Below, one piece after another: positions 1 to 8,324 of a stretch of DNA of 64,000 nt; position 1 is the stretch's first letter, and each line of letters opens with the position of its first letter. The notes under the pieces were generated by a model. It was not told where the DNA came from. It worked only from the letters and a program-made list of their open reading frames with translations, and ran no database searches. Source of the DNA: Puniceicoccaceae bacterium (GTDB lineage Bacteria; Verrucomicrobiota; Verrucomicrobiia; Opitutales; Coraliomargaritaceae); the NCBI GenBank assembly GCA_002729725.1, contig PBYS01000098.1, positions 1-64,000 of the forward strand, read 5' to 3'. Both the position numbers and the translations under genes were made by a program.

Positions 1-166
1 CGATCTTCGGGTAGTAACTAAAGATCAGCAGCGAAAGCGTGGTCGGCAGCACCAGTAGGTAGAGCGCGACAAAGAGCTTACTCTTTTGAAAGAGCTTGGC
101 ACGCATTTTACCCTTGGCATGAGCATCAGGCACAGGGATCGGAGGAACGTCGGATTGAATGGGCAT
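1..166 (-). CDS. Sugar ABC transporter permease, N-terminal fragment (cut by window edge)
   Basis: Only the first 55 codons are present. The ATG complement at 164-166 opens a hydrophilic tail of about 30 residues followed by a hydrophobic stretch (LFVALYLLVLPTTLSLLIF), as in the first membrane helix of MalF-type permeases. It lies 28 bp downstream of the solute-binding protein gene on the same strand, so it is probably the membrane subunit for that binding protein. The substrate cannot be read from the fragment; a beta-glucan oligosaccharide is likely from the neighbours. Confidence 0.6.
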   Translation of the reverse strand, partial: MPIQSDVPPIPVPDAHAKGKMRAKLFQKSKLFVALYLLVLPTTLSLLIFSYYPKI

Positions 167-194
167 CTAGAGATATGCTGTTAGAAAGTATGTA

Positions 195-2033
195 TTAATA
201 AGATGGATACTCTTCTTCGGGGTAGAGCTCATGCCACCAGCGCTCGACATGAGCACCTTCACCTTGAGTCAGGCCGATATAGAAAAGTGCACGTTCGCGT
301 TGGCCTGCGCTTTCGGAGCCCAGTTCTACATTTAAGCGTTCGACGGATAATGTGCGGTCATTGGCGCGCGTGTTATCGACCGCATCTTGTTTGGCTTTGA
401 GCCAAGCTCTGCGGGTGCCGATTTTCGGATTATTGAGTACCTCGGCCATACGGGCTTTAAACTCTGCGGCTTCAATGTCGCCCGTCAGATACAGTTTCAT
501 ACTGTGACCGTATGCATTACGAATTGAGGCCGGTGCGTCGTAGCGCTGCATGTTGAGAATAAAACTCTTAGGGAAGCCTTGCACGATCGGAATGAATGCC
601 TGCATGGTGGCCGGCGGTTTCGCTCCGACGATCACAGGCAACCACTCTGAACGTTGATTGAAGGCTTCATTGATTCGGTGCGAGGAAATGTATTGTAAGA
701 AGTCGAGTGCCCAATCGAAGTTAGGGCTGCGTTTATTAATGGCAAAGGGCACACCGCCCTTTGCATCGGCTTCAGTCACCCGTTCATCGATCCAATCATC
801 CCAGCGTTCGCCAGGGGCTGCGATGGGGCTCGGGGCGACTTCGATGGGGAACCGATCTTCAATCTTATCGCGACTATTGACGCCCTTGTAAATGCTAGAG
901 GCATCCCAGCCGCCCGCGTAGTAAACGGCAGCCTGGCCGAGCACAAAGCGACGGCGAGCTTGCTCACGATCCAGACCGAGGAAGCCATTTGGGTAGTAAC
1001 TGGTGAAGAGTTTGAGCAGTTTAAAAAACTCGAGAAATTCCGGAGAGTCGAAGTCCCATATGCCTCGTTCGTAGCCAGCGATGAATTCCATGGTGTTTAG
1101 GCTAGACCCCAGATCGAGGCTGAGTGATTTCCAGTTTCTAGATAGAAATTGCTCACCGTAAATGTTGCCGATTTGGTCGAGGCCGTAGCTACTCGCCGAA
1201 ATGGGCGTCAGATAAGGCTGTTGTGCCGCCTCTGCATATTGCTTTACCGCTTGGCAATAGAGCATGAATTGCCCCAGTGTTTGCGGGACCTGATCATTTT
1301 CCAGCCATGCGCGACCCGCAGCTTGCGGAATGAAGCCCTCTGTTTGCTGGGGACTGCGCCATAGTGGCTGAATCCATGTATCGTTTGCAGTGGCCGCTGC
1401 CAAGGCAAAGGATTTGACCGCTTGTAGAATTTCTAAATTATAGAAAATGCGGTACCCGCCCCAAGAGCTGATGGGGATGGTGTAGTAGTCGCTCAGTGAT
1501 GGATCGTAGGCACTCTGCATGCCATCGAAGTAGGTGTCGCGCCATGGTGCATTGGCGAGGAATTGAGATAGCTCATTCGGCAAGTTGGGCACTTGATATT
1601 CGGGAGCATTGTATGGGTTGGGCTGTTCGACGTAGCTCCCTAGCGGTGTAAAGAATTTGGATAGTGCGTTGCCTTTAATGGTTGCGGTGTCTCGTTTGAC
1701 TGCGATGTCGGGCGCAGTTCCGCTAATCATGTGTACGTATATGAACTGATTGTAGAACTTTGAAGGCAGCGCCAGCTGTGCAATCTCTATATTGGCAGCT
1801 TGTACTTCCGGACGCGCGTTGTAGGTGTCGATGGCCCACTGCATACTCTCTCGGAAGCCCGGTTCTAACTGCCAGTGTGCGATACGAATGACGCGCTTGC
1901 CCGCTGCGTCGGCCTCGGCACTAGTATTCTCATCGGTGATGAGGTAGAAGCGGACTGCGCTGAAAATAAAGGCTCCCAGCAAGAGTGCGACTGCGATCCA
2001 ATTTAGGCTAAAGTTTTTAAAAAATCGTTTCAT
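195..2033 (-). CDS. Membrane-anchored extracellular sugar-binding protein of an ABC transporter
   Basis: 612 residues, longer than the usual 420-480 for family-1 solute-binding proteins. The N-terminus is basic (MKRFFKN), followed by one hydrophobic segment at about residues 11-31 and no lipobox Cys, so it is probably tethered by an uncleaved helix. The start of the mature part (IRIAHWQLEPGF) and later QAAVYYAGGWDASSIY and GGVPFAINKRSPN fit the family. The C-terminal ~100 residues are an extra charged segment. It sits between a TPR lipoprotein and a permease in one minus-strand operon and probably captures oligosaccharides in the periplasm. Specificity is unknown. Confidence 0.75.
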   Translation of the reverse strand: MKRFFKNFSLNWIAVALLLGAFIFSAVRFYLITDENTSAEADAAGKRVIRIAHWQLEPGFRESMQWAIDTYNARPEVQAANIEIAQLALPSKFYNQFIYVHMISGTAPDIAVKRDTATIKGNALSKFFTPLGSYVEQPNPYNAPEYQVPNLPNELSQFLANAPWRDTYFDGMQSAYDPSLSDYYTIPISSWGGYRIFYNLEILQAVKSFALAAATANDTWIQPLWRSPQQTEGFIPQAAGRAWLENDQVPQTLGQFMLYCQAVKQYAEAAQQPYLTPISASSYGLDQIGNIYGEQFLSRNWKSLSLDLGSSLNTMEFIAGYERGIWDFDSPEFLEFFKLLKLFTSYYPNGFLGLDREQARRRFVLGQAAVYYAGGWDASSIYKGVNSRDKIEDRFPIEVAPSPIAAPGERWDDWIDERVTEADAKGGVPFAINKRSPNFDWALDFLQYISSHRINEAFNQRSEWLPVIVGAKPPATMQAFIPIVQGFPKSFILNMQRYDAPASIRNAYGHSMKLYLTGDIEAAEFKARMAEVLNNPKIGTRRAWLKAKQDAVDNTRANDRTLSVERLNVELGSESAGQRERALFYIGLTQGEGAHVERWWHELYPEEEYPSY

Positions 2034-2051
2034 CTATGGTGGCGCTCCGTG

Positions 2052-2960
2052 TTATCTGCCTAGGCGAACTTCGGCGAGTTCGGGAATGGTGATGTTTGCT
2101 TCCGGGTGTTGCTTGGCGATTTCGATGATACGCTTGCGTGCTACACTGCCGTAGACACTGCGTGGGTGTTCTTCGACGAGTTCGGTAAATGTCTCGGCGG
2201 CGGCAAGGTCTTGCTTCACTTCTTGCTGCCAGAGCCCGAGTTGCCAGAGCGAGAGATCGGTATCAGAGCTGCGTGGGAATCCAAACTCTTTGGCAGCAGA
2301 GTAGTGTGTGATGGCGGGTTCGAGCTCATCTAGATAAAATGCATACAAATGAGCGATGTATTGTTCGATAGTTCCGATCCACTGGCTGCCTGCTTGCTCT
2401 TTGGTCAGCTTTTCCAGTAGTTGAATCGCTTGTTTCACTTGCTGTTTGTCGAAAGAGCGAGCGAGCGATTGAGCCTCCAGCAAACTCGCACGCACGGCCA
2501 TTTCAGTGCCCGGGAATTTATCTTGTACGCGTTTGTAGTAGGCCTGTGCTTGGGCCGCTGCATCGTCGGCCTGACTGAACTCGGCGATTCTACCTAGGTC
2601 GAGTAGGGCACTTGCTGCCAGATTGTGTTGGGGCGCTTTTTCGACTAAGGTGTGAAAGAGCACTTTGGCATCGTCGATTCCTTGCTGTGTGCTGGGAGCT
2701 TGATGCCAAGTCGCCAGTGCCAAACTATATGTCGCGAGCGGCCAGTCCGAATTCTCGGGGCTGATGTGCTGCGCATGTTCGAGTAAAATGGCATGAGCTT
2801 GATTGAAATTAAAGGCGCGCAGCTCGCTGATTCCGGTTTCGAGGGGGGCTTGTGTCGCTTCAGTTGAGCTGCTTTCGCTCTCGGGGGCACAGCCAGTCGT
2901 CCACAGCAGGGTAAGTACACTGAGAATAAGGGCGCATCGTATGAGTTTGTGTGGATTCAT
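2052..2960 (-). CDS. TPR-repeat lipoprotein, first gene of the ABC transporter operon
   Basis: From the ATG at 2960 this is about 302 residues: a basic start (MNPHKLIR), a hydrophobic core and the lipobox LWTTGC, with Cys24 as the lipidated residue. An upstream in-frame ATG at 3005 would add 15 polar residues and spoil the signal peptide, so I prefer 2960. The rest is alpha-helical with repeated TPR/Sel1-like motifs (LATYSLALATWH, AQAYYKRVQDKFPGTEMAVRA, AAETFTELVEEHPRSVYG). It is separated from the binding-protein gene by 18 bp. A scaffolding role next to the transporter is inferred. Confidence 0.7.
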   Translation of the reverse strand: MNPHKLIRCALILSVLTLLWTTGCAPESESSSTEATQAPLETGISELRAFNFNQAHAILLEHAQHISPENSDWPLATYSLALATWHQAPSTQQGIDDAKVLFHTLVEKAPQHNLAASALLDLGRIAEFSQADDAAAQAQAYYKRVQDKFPGTEMAVRASLLEAQSLARSFDKQQVKQAIQLLEKLTKEQAGSQWIGTIEQYIAHLYAFYLDELEPAITHYSAAKEFGFPRSSDTDLSLWQLGLWQQEVKQDLAAAETFTELVEEHPRSVYGSVARKRIIEIAKQHPEANITIPELAEVRLGR

Positions 2961-3067
2961 CGTACGATGTATGCGGGGATTAGGTGTCGTTAATTTAGAG
3001 GTCATTCGATGAACTATTAGTATAGCATAGCTGCTTTGTATCTTGGTAGTCGCCAGCTGATGAAACT

Positions 3068-3077
3068 TATGTGTTTC
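3068..3077 (+). promoter_or_regulatory. Candidate regulatory element TATGTGTTTC upstream of the ABC operon
   Basis: GCTGAT followed within 6 bases by TATGTGT lies about 65-110 bp upstream of the transporter operon. The same TATGTGT core lies upstream of GH1 (8306), the GH16/PEP-CTERM pair (10703, minus strand) and the GH1-AraC gene (12370). It is short and was found by eye. Confidence 0.2.
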
Positions 3078-3130
3078 TCCGACTACTAGAGCCGATGTTT
3101 TAGCCTAGACTCCGTTTTTGTTGGTGCGTT

Positions 3131-3497
3131 CTATTCAGAGCTGAGTTGTCCTTGGTCTTGATACATTTGCCAAAATAGAATCCAAGGGTCCAACAAGATC
3201 GTCTCTCCGTAGTTATGGACTTTAAATACGAAATGGCTGTATTCTGCGTCACCTGACCACACGCCTGCGCCCCACGCAAATTGTTCTCCTGGTTTGAGCG
3301 GTTTGTGCTCTTGGACCGTGAGTTCCGTCATGTGGTGCGCCTGAAGGATCCACTCGGATCCATTCTTCCAGCGGTGCATGCCGCCGCCAGCGATTATTGT
3401 TATGGCCCATCTCTACGCTGTTGAAGTAGTAATGATCGTCGATGTTGAAAGGCGCCCAGAGTGGGGTGCCTGCTGGAAGATTGATTTTTCGGCCTAA
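3131..3497 (-). pseudogene. Frameshifted C-terminal gene remnant (copy 1)
   Basis: Two overlapping reading frames join into one product. Frame one, opening after a TGA at 3498-3500, reads LPAGTPLWAPFNIDDHYYFN and on to GHNNNRW. The continuation, MHRWKNGSEWILQ..., is in another frame, so there is a frameshift near 3375-3390. It ends KVHNYGETILLDPWILFWQM-YQDQGQLSSE. The 5' part of the parent gene is missing. A second, more decayed copy of the C-terminal segment is at 11728-11793. The family is not recognised; it looks like the end of a larger exported carbohydrate-related protein. Confidence 0.65.
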
Positions 3498-3756
3498 TCA
3501 GAGATGGGGGATGTACATTTTAAATAAAACAGTATAACTTATCTGCGGTGGTGATGTTAGCGTTGTGCTGTATTGCCATGTGTCATTCGCTGATCAACAC
3601 TGGCACGAACCCGCATAGTTCCGATCTGTTGGGGTATCTTGCCTGCGTAGAAGCTAAGCTCTTTTTCAAATCGATATAAAGAGCTCATGGTGTCAAACGG
3701 ACAAAACCTTCAGCGCTATCTGCATGATGATCGAGATTCTCGAATGATTTTATAAC

Positions 3757-3794
3757 GAAAAAGCCGGCCACCTCGATAAGGTGACCGGCTTTGA
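3757..3794 (-). terminator. Rho-independent terminator after the GH16 gene
   Basis: On the minus strand, AAAGCCGGTCACCT-tatcg-AGGTGGCCGGCTTT is followed by a short T run. One mismatch in a stem of about 14 bp. It lies 27 bp beyond the stop codon of the GH16 gene at 3821. Confidence 0.8.
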
Positions 3795-3820
3795 AAGATG
3801 TCTTGTTTCCGTGCGTTTAT

Positions 3821-6772
3821 TTAAAGGCGTTCTTTAAGCTGCCACGCGCGCACGTAATCGATCTTGAAGTAGTCCGGTAGGCTTGCGCGGTCGACGTCTT
3901 TGGTGGCCCAGCGGCCCATTTGGAGGTTCAAAATGAGATAGCTCGGGACATCAATAATCCGTTCGTTTTCCCAGACGCATTTAAGCTGTCCATCGATGTA
4001 CCAACTCAATTTGCCTGGCTCCCATAGTAGGCCAAAGGTATGCCAACCATCTGGAGTGGGGCCGTAATACATGTGGCTATAGCTCCAGCTTTTGTGGTTT
4101 TGGCCATAGCCATCCCAGTGGGTTGCAACGTTATTGCGACCGCGGCCCCATTCTGTGAGGTATTCGAGAATGTCGATTTCCATGCCTTGACCGTGTGCAT
4201 TGGCTGTGGTGCGACGTTCCCATTTGCCGAGGCCGCTTTCTTCGCCACGGTCGGGCATGGTCCAGAATGCAGGCCATAAACCACGTGTTTTGGGCAGCTT
4301 CATGCGAGCTTCCATGTAGCCGTAGCATTGGGTCCATTTGTCGTAGGTGGTGACTGCGCCTGAAGAATATTCGCTGGTCGGTAGCTCGGGGTCATCGTGG
4401 TGGTGGCCGGTTCTCACTTCTGCTTTGATGACCATCGCTCCATCTTCGATATAGACATTATCCGCGGTATTGCGTGCTTCGCCGGGGTGCAGGGCATCGT
4501 GGGAGAGCTTGTAATTCCAGACCTCAGGGTTGGGTGCAGTACCTTCTTCGAAGTCCTCATCGAATGTAACGACCCAATCACCTTCTACAGGAGGGCGTGT
4601 GCCCAGCCATTCCGGTGGCGTGACAGGCGTGTTGCGATCTTCGAGAGAGGAGGTCCACGCAGCAGTAGGAGTTGATTTCGGGCTGCCAAATGCTCGTAGG
4701 TTTTTCAGGAGCAGTGTGCTGTCTTGCTTCAGGTGAGCTTGAAAGATTTGAACGCCAGAGATCTTTGTTGGATCGAGTGGATATTTGGGGCTCTCTTCCG
4801 TGCCACCGAAGTAGAGTTCGAGCGTTTTGGTCTCTCCCGCTTCCAGTGTGATTTTCTCATTGTTCCAAGGAGTTTTATTCGCTGGAGTCGAGGGATTGTC
4901 CACTCGCATGGTGATGTTGCTGAGCTTACGGTCGCTGAGGTTAGTGATATCGACTTTGATACCACCAAAGGTTTCCATATTCCAGCCACCATCGGGGCAA
5001 GGGAAGGTCACGTTGGGGTAGTGTGTGCTGGAGTCGAAGTCCACCTTGAGTGCTGGCGAGCCAGTGCTCTCATCGTAGCTGACGCTAGTGTGGTTTTGAC
5101 CGAGCTGTGAAAGGTCCGCTTCGGCGTGGATCTTATAGAATACACCGTCGATCGCAGGCACATTGAAGTTGGTGGAGCCGGATGCACCGCCACTGCTCTT
5201 AGCCACACAGTTCAAGCTGAGTAGCTGTAAGTGTGGTGCGGTGCTGTATTTATCAGTGGCAAACAGTTTGATTTGCGTGATCTTCGATGCATCGAGCGGG
5301 AAGCCTGGAGCATTATTGTTGTTTTGACCAAAGGTCACACGCAGGTCTTTAGTTTCGCCTGGTTGTAAGGTAATCTTGCTGGTGTTCCATGGCTGGTTTT
5401 TCCAGTGACCTTTGTTATCTACGCGCAGCGTCAGGCGTAGCTTCTTGGAGCCTGCATTGTGCAGTTGTGCATTCACACCGCCAAAGTTGGAGAGATCAAT
5501 CGTTTGGCCCGCTGCGAGGAAGTTGAGCCCCGGATACTGGGTGTCGGTTGCAAATTTGATGTCGACGGCCGGTGCACCTTGATGGCTACCTTTGCTCAAT
5601 ACCGTTCCGGTCTGCTCGATATGAATGTTGTTGATGTCCGAGCTCGTCGGGTCGAAGAGCACCCCGTTTTGGACCTTCACAGCACTGCCCGTGGCAGCGT
5701 TTGCAGATTGCACAGGTTTGATTGAGAGCAAGCGCAACTGAGAGCCAGGTTTGGGAGAGAGAGCCATCAATTTGACATTGATTATCTTTGCTGGATCGAA
5801 GCCAGTGCTAGGCTTTCCGAATTTCATACCGAAAGGAGCAGTCAAAGTTTTGGTGTCGCCCTTGGCAATGGTCAGCTGAGTCGTGCTCCATGGCTCGTTT
5901 TTCCAGTGGCCTGCGTTATCGATGCGTAGGCCGAGTCGGATCGACGAGTTGCCGGTGTTTTCGATCACTGCTTCCACTGCATTGTATGCAGATAGGTCCC
6001 AAGAGCCGTTGTCGCTCTCGAAGTTAATCGCGGGATACTTGCCACCTTCTGGAAAGCGCACAGTGAGTGCTTGCCCGTCGACTGATATCTGTGGGGCTTC
6101 CTCGATTTTGATACCATCGACACCTTGCGCTGGGTTGTAGATCGTGAGGCCGGCACTGCCGGTGTTGCTGCTTGTGGATGCTTGTGTAGGTTTCGCCTGG
6201 GGGGCGGCCTGTGTCGTAGCTTTGCCCACGCCCTGAATGGACTTGATCTGGATACTGCCATTTGTGGGCGGTTGGCTAACAAAGAGTTTCACCGCGCTGA
6301 TTTCACTGCTGTTTAACTGGTAGGCAGGCTTCCCAAAGGATTGACCGAAGGTCACCCTCAAACGAGTGGAATCGCCGGGCGCTAGCCACGCATTATTGCT
6401 ATTCCACGGCTCGTTTTTCCAGTGGCCTTTGTTATCGACTCGTATGCCTACATTGATACGCGCACTGCCCGTATTGACGATCTCTGCTTCGAGGCCTGCG
6501 TAGGCGGAGAGGTCCCACCCGTCGGCAGGCACCGGAAGATTGATACCCGGGTATCCGCTACCTGTGGGAAAGGCGAGTTCTAGCACTTTGGACTGGTCCA
6601 AGTCGATGATGGATACACTCGCCTTGTTTTCTGTCAGAAAACTCGAGAGCTCCGCCGATGCGGGGGCCATGACTACCGGGGATGTCGGCGTGGTGCTGGC
6701 AGCCAGTGGTAGCGTAATAGCGGTGAGTAGCGTTAATAAACGCAGATTGAAAGCTTGTTTCGTGGAGATCAT
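3821..6772 (-). CDS. Secreted GH16 endo-beta-glucanase (laminarinase type) with four N-terminal repeat domains
   Basis: 983 residues from the ATG at 6772. The longer frame to 6916 would overlap the upstream GH1 gene, and only the 6772 start gives a signal peptide (MISTKQAFNLRLLTLLTAIT...LAA). Four tandem beta-sandwich-like domains follow, each carrying R-x-D-N-x-G-H-W-K-N-x-P-W or a variant, centred near residues 116, 289, 456 and 630. Such domains precede agarases and other verrucomicrobial hydrolases. A GH16 catalytic domain occupies about 720-983, with GLWPAFWTMPDRG and the catalytic motif EIDILE (nucleophile Glu865, Asp867, acid/base Glu870). Expected activity is endo-hydrolysis of beta-1,3(-1,4)-glucan outside the cytoplasm. 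It is 10 bp downstream of GH1, so probably cotranscribed. Confidence 0.85.
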   Translation of the reverse strand: MISTKQAFNLRLLTLLTAITLPLAASTTPTSPVVMAPASAELSSFLTENKASVSIIDLDQSKVLELAFPTGSGYPGINLPVPADGWDLSAYAGLEAEIVNTGSARINVGIRVDNKGHWKNEPWNSNNAWLAPGDSTRLRVTFGQSFGKPAYQLNSSEISAVKLFVSQPPTNGSIQIKSIQGVGKATTQAAPQAKPTQASTSSNTGSAGLTIYNPAQGVDGIKIEEAPQISVDGQALTVRFPEGGKYPAINFESDNGSWDLSAYNAVEAVIENTGNSSIRLGLRIDNAGHWKNEPWSTTQLTIAKGDTKTLTAPFGMKFGKPSTGFDPAKIINVKLMALSPKPGSQLRLLSIKPVQSANAATGSAVKVQNGVLFDPTSSDINNIHIEQTGTVLSKGSHQGAPAVDIKFATDTQYPGLNFLAAGQTIDLSNFGGVNAQLHNAGSKKLRLTLRVDNKGHWKNQPWNTSKITLQPGETKDLRVTFGQNNNNAPGFPLDASKITQIKLFATDKYSTAPHLQLLSLNCVAKSSGGASGSTNFNVPAIDGVFYKIHAEADLSQLGQNHTSVSYDESTGSPALKVDFDSSTHYPNVTFPCPDGGWNMETFGGIKVDITNLSDRKLSNITMRVDNPSTPANKTPWNNEKITLEAGETKTLELYFGGTEESPKYPLDPTKISGVQIFQAHLKQDSTLLLKNLRAFGSPKSTPTAAWTSSLEDRNTPVTPPEWLGTRPPVEGDWVVTFDEDFEEGTAPNPEVWNYKLSHDALHPGEARNTADNVYIEDGAMVIKAEVRTGHHHDDPELPTSEYSSGAVTTYDKWTQCYGYMEARMKLPKTRGLWPAFWTMPDRGEESGLGKWERRTTANAHGQGMEIDILEYLTEWGRGRNNVATHWDGYGQNHKSWSYSHMYYGPTPDGWHTFGLLWEPGKLSWYIDGQLKCVWENERIIDVPSYLILNLQMGRWATKDVDRASLPDYFKIDYVRAWQLKERL

Positions 6773-6782
6773 ATGGGGGGGA

Positions 6783-8186
6783 TTATGTGGATGCGAGTGC
6801 TGGGGAGGTGGAGACGACAGGTGTCTCATGCAAAGTCGCACCATTGGATTCAATGACATCGCGATACCAGTAAGCCGAGTCTTTAAGTGTGCGAACCTGA
6901 GTATTGTAATCAACATGGGTTAGGCCAAAGCGGTGTTTGTAGCCTTCAGCCCATTCGAAGTTATCCATGATGGACCATTGGAAATAGCCACGCACATCGA
7001 CGCCGTCCTTAATTGCGCGCTCTAAGCCAAGCAAGTAGCGTTGGAGGAAGTCGATACGGTGCGTGTCGTGCACGCGGCCATCCAGTGAGACCCAATCCGG
7101 CATGGTCAGACCGTTCTCGGTGATGACCACTGGCAATTTGTAGCGCTCGGATAGGTATTTTGTGCCCCAGTAGAGCGCGTCGTCAGATCGCTCCCATAAG
7201 AAGTGCGTGCGTGGGCCACCAACTTCCTTTTCAGTTAGTTCAGGTTTTCCGTCGGGACCTGCTTGTGTTTCACTGCCGTGATAGATATTGCAGCCGTAGA
7301 AATCGAGCGGTTGTTGGATGGTGTCAAAGTCAGAATCCTTGAATTTCGGTAGGTGCTTTGCGTAAGCTTGAAGCCCTTGTTCGGGGTAGTGCCCGAGCAC
7401 AGGCGCGTCGCCCCACCAACGGTTATTCCAGCAATTATCGCTCCAGACGCCATCCATTGCCTTATACGCAGCTTCGATATCTTCAGGTTTGTCGCTGGCA
7501 GGATAGTTGATGCAGCCGACAGGTGCCCAACCAATCGAAGGCGTCTTTTTAGCGCGTGCACGAATGGTTTGTACGGCAAGGCCGTGAGCGATCAACGAGT
7601 TATGACCCGCCTTGAGTACTTCACGCATGCCGAGCTTCAGGCCGGGCGCATGGTCACCATGTAAGTGGCCTAAACCGATGAAGCATTGTGGTTCGTTGAG
7701 TGTGATCCAATTGCTGACACGGTCTGAAAGGCGATCAACGATGACTGCGGTGTATTCCGCAAACCATTGTGGGCTTTCCGGGTTGAGCCAGCCGCCGCGA
7801 TTAAACAGTTCCGTGGGGTAGTCCCAGTGGAAAAGTGTGACCCACGGATCAATGTCTGCAGCCAAGAGCTCGTCGATGAGGCGATCGTAAAAGCCGAGTC
7901 CGGCTTCGTTGATCTTGCCTGTTCCATTGGGGATGACTCGTGGCCAAGAAACAGAGAGACGGTAGGCTTGTAGGCCCACTTTAGTCATTAATTTGACGTC
8001 ATCTTTGTAGCGATTGTAGTGATCGCAAGCAACGTCGCCGGTGTGCCCTTCCCATACTTTTCCTTTTTGATGCGCGAGCATGTCCCATACGGACTCTCCT
8101 TTACCATCGGCTTGTCAAGCCCCTTCGATTTGATAGGAAGCGGCGGCGGCGCCCCAAGTGAAATTTGACGGGAATGATGTACTCAT
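6783..8186 (-). pseudogene. GH1 beta-glucosidase interrupted by an in-frame TGA
   Basis: From an ATG at 8186 the frame reads MSTSFPSNFTWGAAAASYQI-EGA, then TGA (8115-8117), then QADGKGESVWDMLAHQKGK. The TGA stands where many GH1 enzymes have Trp (TGG), so one base change explains it. Without it the protein is 467 residues, the normal GH1 length. Catalytic residues are intact: acid/base Glu165 in TLNEPQ and nucleophile Glu357 in VVITENG, plus DNFEWAEG. The frame downstream is clean, so the stop is recent, a sequencing error, or bypassed. Translation from Met at 8081 would lose the first beta strand. The expected substrate is cellobiose- or laminaribiose-type disaccharides; no signal peptide, so cytoplasmic. 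Confidence 0.75.
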
Positions 8187-8285
8187 GTGAATGTTTCTAT
8201 TGATCTGTAATGTTTACCACGGTGCTTGAGTGGGGCGTGGGCTATTTGTGAAGGCCCTAAGATAGCACTTTTGCCTTTAAACTAG

Positions 8286-8324
8286 TTAGCTGTCTGCTGA
8301 TTGAGTATGTGTCTTATACTGATT
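8286..8324 (+). promoter_or_regulatory. Candidate 39-bp element shared with the GH1-AraC upstream region
   Basis: The segment between GH16-2 and GH1 matches 12349-12387 at about 29 of 39 positions, including exact blocks GTTAGC, GTCTGCT, TATGTGT and CTGAT. It is 100-138 bp upstream of the GH1 start but in the opposite orientation relative to its gene. It may be an operator or a duplication scar. Confidence 0.3.

Noticed and set aside
3597..3612. TGGCACGAACCCGCAT as a sigma-54 promoter
   Set aside because: The -24 half is good, but the -12 half is CGCAT with spacing one base short, and no gene follows in that direction.
3541..3690. 43-codon minus-strand frame MSSLYRFEKELSFYAGKIPQ...
   Set aside because: Short, no family likeness, in the gap beside a pseudogene; could be another remnant but cannot be supported.
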